Source: Strigops habroptila
Taxonomy: Eukaryota > Chordata > Aves > Psittaciformes > Psittacidae
Reading direction: 5' to 3'
NCBI RefSeq assembly: GCF_004027225.2
Contig: NC_044278.2
Location: 4,712,001 to 4,776,000 of the forward strand
DNA: 64,000 nucleotides
The position numbers were made by a program, and so were the translations under genes. Below, one piece after another: positions 54,201 to 64,000 of this stretch. How positions within the stretch are numbered: the stretch's first letter is position 1; each line of letters starts with the position of its first letter. The notes beneath the pieces were generated by a model. It made no database searches. It saw only the letters and a list, made by a program, of their open reading frames with translations, and had not been told where the DNA came from.

Positions 54201-55554
54201 TCGAACTGAATGGATCTATCTTTGAGTTTGGGATGTTGTTGCAACGTTAATTATGTACTTATTTGGGTGGTGGTGGTGAGATTTCAATCTTTAATAATGA
54301 GAATAAATCAAAATTACAAAGTTTTATTCTTTGACTTTTTCTTTTTTTCTTGACAGGAAAAGATTTACCCTTAAAAAAAATCGCAGGGTGTGTGTCTGAG
54401 TGATGAACATAGTGCCAGCCTGTGGGAGGGCTTTGTGCACATTGCTGTGCATCAGCTTTTCTCCTCTGCGAATGCAGAAACACAGAGCTGTTCTAACTTG
54501 AGGTGGCTTCTCCTAGACTGCTAATCACACTTCCTTTCCACCTACAGGACTTGGAAGGATTGGTACAGAATCATCTAAATTAACTTTATTTGAACAAAGA
54601 ATTTCTCCAAGGGAGTCATCCCTTTTTTTCACTACTGGGGGCAAATCCACAATCCTCTTGTGCCTCTTCCCAGTCACAAAAAGGAACACCAGCATGGATG
54701 CATGCACAGCTTTCACAAATAACATTACAGGCATCTGCTAGAACGGAAACTACTCATACAGTGTATAATTATTTTTTCAGTAGTCTCTAGAATTGCTTCT
54801 CCTCATACATTTTACTCTCATTTTGTCATACATTCCTTATCATGGTTATTAGGCTCTAAGATGCTCCTGACAAAAATATGAAGGGCAATACTCTTCAGTG
54901 GCATTAAATTGTGCTGAGATTTTTTTGAGTTAATAGGTAATGTACCAGTAAAAGAATAATGAATTCCTGAAGGATTGAGCACAAAAGCAAGCATACGTTT
55001 GTCTGAGAAAGTGGAAAGTTTGACTAAACAGCATATTTATGAATTATCATGCTGTCATCCAACTCGATCAGTAGATTTTTTTCATGTTGCTTACTAAATG
55101 CCATACAAATTAAGACAGGGATGGGTTACACAGTTCCAAAAGTAACTGACAATGGCTTGGAGAATTTTTTTTTCCCCAATAATTCAGGCTTTTGGTAATG
55201 ATAAGGTGCAATCATCATAATGTAAAATGCCTTAGATTTACAGACTCTCTGGGCTCTTTATATCCTGTATCATATTCCTGTAAAGACAGCTCTTGTGACT
55301 GGATATGGGGTAACACATCCTCAAGGTGGACCATGTAAAAGTCATGCAGAATAGAAGTATGTCTTGTAAAATTTATCTGTAGTTTTTTGTAAGTATTAGT
55401 GAAATCATCCAGCAAGACTGTTAGGTCACTTATTGGAAATCCAGTTCAAACACAGTATTAAATAGTATACAATACCCTATGATCTGGGGCAAACTTCTGT
55501 TTCTTTATGATCAAACAAGATCCAATAAAGCAAGACAAAGAGAAATGCTGCTTC

Positions 55555-55573
55555 CAACAACAACAACAACAAA
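55555..55573. repeat. CAA trinucleotide repeat
   Basis: About six CAA units immediately upstream of the CR1 fragment at 55595. Confidence 0.9.
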
Positions 55574-55594
55574 CATTTTAAAGTTTGAAAATAT

Positions 55595-55902
55595 AATATA
55601 GATCTTAGAGATCATCTAGTCTGTAGGTGTCCCACGGGCAGGGACACCTTCTTCCTAATACCTAAACTAAATCTCCCCTCTATCAGTTTAAAGCCATTCC
55701 CCTTGCCCTGTCACTACATGCTTTTGTAAAAAGTCCCTCTCCAGCATTCTTGCAGCCACCCTTTAGGTACTAGAAGGCTGCAATAAGCTCTCCCTGGAGC
55801 CTTCTCTTCTCCAGGCTGAACAACCCCAACTCTATCCGTCTGTCTTCATAGGAGGGATGCTCCAGCTCTCTGACTGTCTTCGTGGCACTCCTCTAGACTA
55901 TG
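55595..55902 (-). mobile_element. CR1 LINE 3' fragment with internal deletion
   Basis: It starts at GATCATCTAGTC, passes through CACGGGCAGGGACACC, then jumps straight to CTTCCTAATACCTAAAC, so the usual segment between these two CR1 landmarks is missing. It continues with AGCCATTCCCCTTGCCCTGTC, GAAGGCTGCAATAAGC, CTTCTCTTCTCCAGGCTGAA and CTCCAGCTCTCTGAC. It lacks an evident terminal octamer. The plus-strand open frame from 55857 begins inside this element and is spurious. Confidence 0.9.
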
Positions 55903-58759
55903 AAAAACTTCTCAACTTTATGTCCTTATATACTACTTCATATGGAATAAGAAGCAGAAGTGTCAAAGGAAAACATGTTGATATAGTACTTTCTGCTGAG
56001 CTAAAACAGATACTATTGAAAATAATCCTATCCAAAATAGCTTTCATGACATTTATACCTCTGGTATGTAGGTGCTCTGACAATCTAGACAAGGTTCAGT
56101 CTAGTATTTCAGGACTCTGCTTTCACAACATCCACCATAAGTTTGTGGACATTATTTATTTATGGGTCCAAGAAAGAAGAGGAAGAGATCTAAGGAAAGC
56201 ATCTTGTCCATTTCCTTCTGTTATGGGAATCAAGCATTTTTAAAGAAAGTAAGGATGAAGGAAAACCTTGAACTTTAATAGCTACACTGCATCACTGCCT
56301 CCCCTGCATTTAGAAAGTTTCTTCACTGAATGCCTTTGCCACTAATTCAGTAGTTTCATTCTCCCCACTGAACTTGGAAAATAACTCTTCATCAGAGTCA
56401 TACTGACTTTTCTTTTTTGAAAGCAAACCAAAATGAACTGGTGCCTTCAGCTTCCGCGCAGAGCATATCTTTAAATTTCCTGTCCTTATTCTTTGATCTG
56501 TCTCTATTTGTGGTCATCTTTCAGTGTGACACCCTTATTAGAAACAGCACTCCAGTTGCCATCCATTGCTGGATAAAATACCAATTACTTCAGCCTTGTC
56601 CTAATCATTCATGAATAGGATCACTACATTACTTTATTTTCTGTTACATCTAATGTATTTTTAAATCCTTTTGTTTTGTTAAATTTCTCACACCTTGCTA
56701 GTTGCAATTACTTTTGCATTTGGTTGTTTCTGATTTTATGCCCGGTTTCCTGTTTCTTCCACACTGATATACTCTATGACTTATGCTTATAGTAATCTTC
56801 TCTTGTTTTCAAGTTTTTGTGGGTTTTGATTTCTTAGATTGTTAGATAGCTTCATTAGTCTATAACATGTGTCCTACTTTTCCTCTGCATTGGGATAGAC
56901 TGCAATTTCCTTTCAATACAAGCTTTTCAAGAAAGTCTTCCTACACTGCTTTGTCTGTTAAATTATCTGCCCAAGAGACCACATCTACCAGTCCTTGAGG
57001 TTGAAGTGGTCTCATCTTCTCAGCCATTTTGCTGCGTTCACTTCTTTTTCTGGGAAAAGTGAGTGCTCACATGTCAGTGATTGATCACCTTCAACCAGAT
57101 TTCCTTTTACTTTCTCTTAAGGCAGTAACTCTTCGTTAGTGTAGCATTAAATTGCATTCTCAGATGTGTAAGAGCTGAAGATTAGAAGAGGGTTCTCCTT
57201 CTCCAGATCCTTCTCTTCCTCCCAGGCACACAAATGATGAAAATGAACACTCAGAGTAAAGGTAGATAAGGTCCTAAATCACACTTAGGAGGTAACACAA
57301 TGCCTCAGTAACATCAGTACACTAAGTATACAATCATAACAGCCACACGGTTTAGTTATGACCACATAACAAAAAGAGGAAAACAATTCATTAAAGAGAG
57401 CAAATACCAACATGGCACTCCAAGCACTTTGTCCTTCCAGTATCTGAGCCCTCAGAAAGCTGGGAAGCTTCTGCTGGCTTGACTCAAAACACTCTTTTAT
57501 AAAGACATGATCATTCCTGTCATTCTGGTTTTTTTGAGGAAATGCTCCACTTGAAGCTACTCTGACTCGTAAGCACTGTGTTGTTTTCCATGGTCTACCC
57601 TTTTTTTCCTGGAGGAACAGGACTACTGTAACACTCTTTCTCACTAAAACAACAATATTTTTTTCACACTGTAAGTAATATTAAAGCTTAAAAATGTAAC
57701 TTCAGGTTTGATGACACATTATTATATGAAGGCGACAATATTAAAATAGCAATGCCCTGCGGAGGAAGACGTTAGGTGATCTGATGCTATCACATTCTTT
57801 ATAGAATGGACTTTCATCTAGCTCAGCTTATTCTTACAAGTGTGGCACATCACTACATCTGACTCGTAACAATGCTTCCAGAAAGAAAAAAATTTCATAA
57901 CTCTGTCTTCACTTTCCTGGGATAACTACACACCATCATGTGAATACTTGCATTGTGGTACGGGAATACTATTTCCTCCATCCTTGCACAATGAAAGCCT
58001 TCAACAGACCCCATAGGAACCTTCTGCCATTTCACTCACCATGCGAGATGATTAGCTACACAGTACACACACATATTTGCTGTTTAACAGTTATCTGATC
58101 AATCACTGAATACAACAGTAAAATTAAGCTTTACGTTTTGCTCGTAACAAGGCAAAGCATTACTAGAAACATCTGAAAAGCTGTAACAGACAAAATCCTG
58201 ACAGGATGGGGGGCAGGGAGTGGAAGGAGAAATTTCAGCTCGTTTATTCTAGTTCTGGTGAAATAAAGACACATCTAAGTTAGGAATACCTTAAATTGTA
58301 AAAGACCAACAAGGATGATGTAATGTGATGTGATGGCTCTTTGTCATCAAGCAAAATTGCATCAACAGTAATTCTAGTGCCAAAACACCTAACTTGTTTT
58401 AAACATTAGCACCTGAAATAACCAGTCTTAAAAGGTCATGTTTATTTAAAAATAGCTTGCTTGCATTTCACATTAAAGTTAATTTACTAACCTTAAAAAA
58501 ATTAAATGCAAATGTATACAAATAATTTAAGCATCCTGTCAAAGTTCACATACACGCTGCTAGAGCAAAGAAAATATTCAAGGTCATATGAAATCTTTCT
58601 TAACCATCTACCATCCTGTGGATTATTCTATTAAATATACATACTGAACTAAAGTGCTTGAACCTTCTCTTCAGCAATTTCTATCCCTTTTAAAAATCAA
58701 ACCTATGATTTCCTATTTATAATGTGTTTTTCAGGCCATAACAAAGAAACATACTGTAC

Positions 58760-58879
58760 CTCTCGTGCTGATGGCTGTTGCCGATGTGGTTGTGCTGGTT
58801 GTTAAGGCTACAGTGGTTGTGACTGTTGCAGTGGTAAGGGAGGGGATGACAGTAGTGGGAAGCAAAGTGTTGAAAACAT
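58760..58879 (-). CDS. CADM2: CADM2 Thr-rich extracellular stalk exon (alternative cassette)
   Basis: This 120-base internal exon encodes the membrane-proximal stalk between the last immunoglobulin domain (outside the window) and the membrane span. On the minus strand a CAG acceptor precedes the exon and a GTACAG donor follows AGAG. Read in phase 1 it gives (D)VFNTLLPTTV at the start and ATAISTR at the end, with a middle made mostly of Thr, Ala, Val and Ser; this matches the mucin-like stalk known from vertebrate CADM2 as I recall it. The Thr and Ser density suggests O-glycosylation. Both ends are phase 1 and the next exon also starts with AT, so skipping keeps the frame and still yields an Asp at the junction. 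CADM2 isoforms with and without this segment are known in mammals. Splice boundaries were derived by hand and the codon count closes exactly (2+117+1). Confidence 0.93.
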
Positions 58880-61577
58880 CTGGTGAGTGGAAAAAAAATA
58901 TAAAATAAAATCATATCATGCAAACAAAAGAGAACCATAATAGTGGTTTAATTTGTAAATACAAGTATGTCGAAAATGACTAAATTAAAACATGATTAAC
59001 ATAAATTATTACGGGTACAACAGAGTACCTTAAATTCTTGACATTATATCACTCTCAATTTTTCAAGCATAAAGAATTTAAAACACTGTTAAAATGACCA
59101 AGTTTCCACAGATCTGGAGAGTGACTGTTTAAGTGACAAGAATCCATTTCTTCACTGAGCCATTTTAAATGTCTCATATACTAGAAACCATATACAGATG
59201 AAACATGCTGTGTCAGAGTGGGAGATGAAAAAAACACAACACCATCATGCTAAAATAAACACACACATGTTAACGAGAAATGGCTGTATGTTAAAACACC
59301 CACTTTCAGACAGACTCAATGGAAGGAAAAAGGGGAGAAAATGCTACTAACTATAGGAGCTGCTTTTTCCGGATTGCTTTTCTTCTTCCCACACATTTGT
59401 TTAAGACACAGTTGTCTGCTAAGATCCAGAGCAGAGTATATTTCAAAATCTTTACCCTAAGTAGCAGGCACAATCATCTTTCAGACATCCTTAATGCTTA
59501 AAACTTACTCTTAATACACACATCAGTATTTCTCTAAACCAGTTTAGAACTAAAAATCAGAAATGCTAATAATACTACTCTTAACCCCTCCCTGCATACA
59601 AGCCAGAAAAAATGCACAGCCCTGATACCAGCATCCTAAAAACCCTTTCAGCTTTTGATTAGGTAAGTGCAGAGATGCCAAGCTTTGGTGTGCTGCAGCT
59701 TCTTTGCAGAGGAACCAACGTCTGCTGCAAAATGTTCCAGTACAGAGCAGAACATAACCAGATGTACAGATTGAAAATGTTTTGATTACACTGCCAAAAG
59801 CAATAAAGACCAGTATCACTTTGCTTATAAGGTGATTGCAGGTTTTAAAGAATAAACAAGAGCCCCAAAGAGAACTAGAGAAAAGCACTTCCACAAGGAC
59901 ATAAAAAGCATCTGACATTTTTCAGATTATTTATACTGTAGGTTTAAAAGGAAAGGACTAGTTTCTCAGCCGTTGATGGTGAGTAACCCATTCCACACCG
60001 ATTTCAGTGAAAATATTTCTGAAGGGTGCTATTCAATGCAATGAAAGAGCAAAAATCTGACCCACGATCTGTCTTCCCTTGCTGTGGAAAGAAATGCAAT
60101 TGGTCTCTGAGTACCATCAATTCTGACTGAAATCAATGGAAGCTGAAGTAGCTCATGAGCTTTACAGTGTTGGGTCCTACAGAACACATTTCAGACACAG
60201 AGTCCTTGAGTTGAGCATTGCATAATTACCCTCAAGACTTCAAATTAGCATGCTTACCTTATTTGCATATTGGATGACAGATTATTTTGCCACTTTAAAA
60301 GTCTCCTTGTCAGTTAACATCTGAGTCGCCTACAATTTTCTGTATTCCTCTGGTTTTGATAAACACCAGCACTATTCTCTGTGGAATCTATACTTGGAGG
60401 ATTTTCCACTTTCAAAGCCATCAGAAAACGGCATGAGATCCTGCTTTCATTTGTTGTATATTGATATTTAATCTGTTTCTCAGTACAAAATAATCCCAAG
60501 ATAGAAAAATTAGAACAGGCTTTTAAAAAACCCCACGGTGTAGCCACATTAATCACCAGGAAAAATGGTAACACTACCTGGAGCGTGAGTACCACAATAA
60601 TTAAACAGAACTGAGTATAACAAGCATTAGAAATAAATTAACATGTCAAAAAGATACATGTCACATGTACTGATCTATGCAATTGCTTCTCATAAAGGGA
60701 AGCTGCTTCCCTGGTATCTGCTGAAAACGAAATCGAACAGAAACAACCCACCTACTTCATAATGAGAGCAGAGCCTTGTTTATTAGGAAAGCTCTACAAA
60801 TCAGTCTTGTACATAAAACCTAATTAGTGTGACTTACGGTTCCATTAATTATCTTTCTTAAATATATCATTTACTTAAGACAATGCAATGGCAAGTTAAC
60901 TGCAACTGGCAAGTACAGTTATGGTTTTATGACAGTGTTTTCCATTCTGTGAACACACCGTCTACTTACTTTACCACATAATAGCTTAAATGAGTCACTG
61001 GTGAATTTAGAAGTTCACTGCTTTCTGGTTTCTCTTCTGACTAAAGTATTTCCAACAAGGTTTCTTATTTTAAAAGAAAGGCTACCTAGGAAACAGACTA
61101 GTTAACAAGACCTAGGATATATCAGTGTTTTAAAACAGATGTGATAGATTTCATCATTCTTGATCTGATCAGAAAAAATGAAACTTATGCAGAAATTAGC
61201 TTCCCAATCAAAGTCACAAACTCTTAACGCCAAACACTGAAATGGCAGCATGTCAGAAGCCTCAAATAAAAACACATATGTTCTCAAAAGAAACGTAAAT
61301 ACAATCAATAGCATTGGCTTTTTTTCTTTCTTAGCAGAGTAAGGTGAAATTCACCATGCAAATGACTGCAGTTGGTCTGCTTTGCTCACAGCATTACAAT
61401 TCCTTACTCTCAAAGACTACAGCACAAGATAGCAACCAGGAATCAGCAGCCTGAAGAGCACTGCATTGCCAAAGCAATTAAGTCTGCTCTGGACTCTGGA
61501 AATGCCTGGTTCACACCTGCCCAGTGGAATAGCTTCTTTCGTAACATGAGGGTGCACAATGGGAATGGATGTGTAAA

Positions 61578-62112
61578 TCACAGAATCATAGAATAGTAAG
61601 GGTTGGAAAGGACCTTAAGATCATCTAGTTCCAACCCCCCTGCCATGGGCAGGGACGCCTCACACTAAACCATGTCACCCAAGGCTCTGTCCAACCTGGC
61701 CTTGAACACCACCAGGGATAGAGCATTCACAACCTCCCTGGGCAACCCATTCCAGTGCTTCGCCACCCTCACTGTAAAGAACTTCCTTATATCTAATCTA
61801 AACTTCCCCTGTTGAAGTTTGAACCCACTACCCCTTGTCCTACGACTACAGTCCCTAAGGAAGAGTTCCTCCCCAGCATCCTTATAGACCCCCTTCAGAT
61901 ACTGGAAGGCTGCTCTGAGGTCTCCACGCAGCCTTCTCTTCTCCAGGCTGAACAGCCCCAACTTTCTCAGCCTGTCTTCATATGGGAGGTGCTCCAGCCC
62001 TCTGATTATCCTCGTGGCCCTCCTCTGAACTCGCTGCAACAGCTCTATGTCCTTTTTATGTTGAGGACACCAGAACTGCACGCAGTACTCCAAGTGAGGT
62101 CTCACAAGAAGT
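61578..62112 (-). mobile_element. Young-looking CR1 LINE 3' end with open ORF2 tail
   Basis: This is the longest and least decayed CR1 in the window. The plus strand starts CACAGAATCATAGAATAG (reverse complement of the terminal octamers) and runs through GACCTTAAGATCATCTAG, the CAGGGACGCC region and the ORF2 C-terminus. The minus-strand frame 62105-61665 is open for 146 codons and ends at a stop inside the element. The 5' end is truncated near 62112, the usual outcome of abortive target-primed reverse transcription. It sits in an intron in the same orientation as CADM2. Confidence 0.95.
61665..62105 (-). pseudogene. CR1 ORF2 C-terminal fragment (5'-truncated retrotransposon ORF)
   Basis: An open frame of 146 codons ending in the natural ORF2 stop region of a CR1 LINE. 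It contains [49 protein letters not shown] and [18 protein letters not shown], all typical of the segment C-terminal to the reverse transcriptase domain in CR1 elements. The endonuclease and reverse transcriptase catalytic domains are absent because the copy is 5'-truncated, so it cannot be active by itself. The ATG used as start is only the first Met in the open stretch, not a genuine start. The lack of internal stops indicates a relatively recent insertion. Confidence 0.9.
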
Positions 62113-64000
62113 GAAGTGTAACGTAACAGAATAGCTCACAGCTCTCCAGACAACACATTTGGAACTCTTGGACAATATCCCATCCATAAATCCTATTTTG
62201 GACAGCCCAAATCCAGGTATAGATCATCATTCTGAAAAACACCCAAGCCCCACATTCAAGAGACTTACATGCATAGGGCACCCCAGTCCTACTGAGTCTG
62301 ACAGAAAGGCTCTTTTATCAGTTCATCCAAGAAAATTTATGTATTCTTGTGAAAACTTTACTTGTCTTTGCCTTGAAAATGCTTTTGCATAACAGAATGC
62401 AGTTATGTCCCTCAATCTCTTGTCAAGGAGGTGTAGGAGATAAGCAGGTTTGGTAGTTCCCAAAATCAGACAGACTACAATTATAAACTGATCTCAATAG
62501 CACAGGCTTTGTTTAAGGCATATGAATCAATGTGTTTTAAAAAGAAGGTGTCCCGTTCCATTTACATACCAGAAAAGGGAATTACAACTTGAACTGTCCT
62601 GTAGGACTTTTTGGTCATTGTTTTTCCTGCAGGGCACACCTATCTTATAGTACTAGTGAGGCATATGTTATGTTATCCAGAGCTGCCTGTTAGCAGCTGC
62701 TCAGAGACATGCTATCAAAGGGACTACGTAGATTTGTCCTCTTGAGCTCTCTGTCAAGAAGGATCTTAACAGAATGGATTTACAGATTTCTGCCCAAGAA
62801 ACCTGTGTTGGAGTGAAACTTAATTCTTTTTTCTGGCCTTGCAATTTCTGAACCTAGTTGCACACATTCATATGAAAACAAATTTTTGTTTATGACACTC
62901 ACGCCACTAAATACCAAGGATCATTATGACCAAGCGACCTCGTAGGGTGGAACTTTTTAATTCAAGCAGCCATACCCAGATCAATGCACCAGGCTGCTAT
63001 TTCAGTAATACTAAGGTATTAATCCTTAGTCTCCTGTGAAGCAGAAAATAGCTATATTTTGCAGATGGGGAACCAAAGAAGGTAGAAAAGCCATGCTCAG
63101 ATATCTAGAAGTCAAAGTTAATTTTGAAACCTCACTCCTAAAATGAACGTTCGCTGACAGAAATTCAGCCAAAAATTCAATAATGTACCTAAAGCTGGTA
63201 TTCACTTCATCACTTTGCTACCTCTGAAATACAAACATTGCACAGAGAACTAATTGTTTCCAAAAAAGTTGCTGGAAATAGCAAATAGACTTCATGCCAA
63301 GGGGAGTTACTGACTCCAGTCCCAACTCTTTTTCATGTTATGTTCCCACAGGTTATACAGGTAGGACCTGAACTGGATTTTTGATGGAGGAGATGGGTTC
63401 CTAGGCAATCTCTAGTGGCACAGGGGGGTCTGAGCTTATTTGCAAATGCTCAGCCAAGAACTCTCTTTTCAGTGAGGACCAGACGTGATGTCACAGTTCA
63501 GGCTGCACAGACAAGTATGGCAGAAGGTTCTAGAAAGGCGTTCTTCATGGCCACTACTGTCTGTTAGCATGCCATCAAGTACTGGCAATGTGAAGGCAGA
63601 CAGCACGTAATCTGATGGCTGACTGTGACCGGACAGTGGATAAAGGAGGAGCATGCAATGCGTGGCTTGGTCTGGAGGCTGCTCTTTAGCAGAAGCACAG
63701 ATATAACCTGTTTACGAGTGGTGGAATAGTGTGTACAAGATCATCTCCAAACACCGTCAAGCCCTGCCTGATCAAAATTTCCTGTTTGCCGCTCCTTCTT
63801 TCTTGAATTGATGCCACATTCTTCTTACTAAGGCAGAAGACATTCATTCATTTGAGTGCAAGGAGCCTGGACAATTTACTCTCACTGCCGACTTGGCCCT
63901 AAGCATTTTTACTCTCCATTTCCAAAGAAATGAGAAATGGTTCTGTTTGGTTTAGCGGGCTTATGTGAAAGATAGATCTGACCTATTGCAAATATTTGAC

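Larger units (their letters stand above)
18620..58759 (-). other. CADM2: Large CADM2 intron (40,140 bp)
   Basis: It runs from the GTACAG donor below 58760 to the TCTAG acceptor above 18619. I found no further exon that can be supported. Contents I can name are CR1 copies near 31940, 40515, 41365, 44376, 47255 (weak) and 55595, a diverged 245-bp duplication (39612 and 40699), low-complexity A/C and T tracts, small inverted repeats, and AT-rich stretches around 26.9-28.4 kb that look like non-coding regulatory DNA. The remainder is unassigned intronic DNA. Slightly GC-richer stretches near 20.1-20.7, 30.1-30.5, 48.0-48.3 and 52.5-52.9 kb contain chance open frames without recognisable homology. 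Confidence 0.88.
58880..64000 (-). other. CADM2: Part of the next upstream CADM2 intron
   Basis: This sequence lies 5' of the stalk exon on the minus strand. It begins with a CAG acceptor preceded by a modest T-rich tract. The only recognised element is the CR1 at 61578-62112. The exon for the end of the third Ig domain was not found, so the intron continues past the window edge. Confidence 0.8.

Noticed and set aside
55857..56243. Plus-strand open frame of 128 codons
   Set aside because: It starts within the CR1 fragment on the opposite strand and continues into unannotated intron; no known protein pattern.
57285..57644. Minus-strand open frame of 119 codons
   Set aside because: No domain or splice support inside the large intron; composition looks random.
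58717..58938. Minus-strand frame over the stalk exon in another phase (His/Cys-rich)
   Set aside because: The true frame is phase 1 with CADM2 similarity; this one starts in the intron upstream and gives no family match.
59550..59918. Minus-strand open frame of 122 codons upstream of the stalk exon, considered as a possible CADM2 exon
   Set aside because: The translation shows no Ig-domain features such as a conserved Trp or YxC pattern, and it has no fitting splice sites in phase 1.
61812..62114. Plus-strand open frame of 100 codons
   Set aside because: Antisense shadow of the CR1 ORF2 remnant.
1..64000. CRISPR array, operons, tRNA or rRNA genes, complete endogenous retrovirus
   Set aside because: No spaced identical repeats, no prokaryote-like gene packing, no tRNA box pattern, and no paired long terminal repeats or gag/pol-like frames were recognised on reading.

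Overview
This is vertebrate, almost certainly bird, nuclear DNA. The strongest organism clue is a set of interspersed CR1 LINE copies. Several end in the octamer-like terminus typical of CR1 (ATTCTATG-type units, seen here mostly as reverse complements such as AGAATCATAGAATC). The DNA is AT-rich and CpG-poor, and no Alu, B1 or L1 sequence was noticed. Nothing bacterial, no operon, no CRISPR array and no tRNA or rRNA gene was recognised.

One gene is supported: the 3' part of CADM2 (cell adhesion molecule 2, also SynCAM2, Necl-3 or IGSF4D), transcribed from the minus strand. Three coding exons are visible, with matching splice sites and phases: a Thr-rich stalk exon (58879-58760), the transmembrane exon (18619-18494), and the terminal exon with the cytoplasmic tail and stop (17147-17029). 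They total only 365 coding bases and encode about 121 C-terminal residues. The signal peptide and the three immunoglobulin domains must lie above 64000. The two introns inside the window are 40,140 bp (18620-58759) and 1,346 bp (17148-18493). All three junctions used here are phase 1, so the stalk exon can be skipped without breaking the frame.

Layout on the plus strand: 1 to about 9,480 is 3' flank, or the far end of a very long 3' UTR, with one CR1 fragment. About 9,480-17,028 is the probable 3' UTR, whose end is uncertain. 17,029-18,619 holds the last two exons and a short intron. 18,620-58,759 is one large intron with five or six CR1 copies, a diverged local duplication and some AT-rich stretches that look like conserved regulatory DNA. 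58,760-58,879 is the stalk exon. 58,880-64,000 is the next intron, with the youngest-looking CR1, which keeps an open 146-codon C-terminal ORF2 piece.

Best leads beyond the gene: (i) a 63-bp direct repeat, 60/63 identical by hand alignment, with one copy on each side of the terminal exon; (ii) a roughly 245-bp diverged duplication 1.09 kb apart in the large intron; (iii) a possible old transposon-like GTAAC-rich segment inside the probable 3' UTR; (iv) the intact CR1 tail. I found no convincing undescribed gene system. Most other open frames look like chance frames or CR1 remnants.
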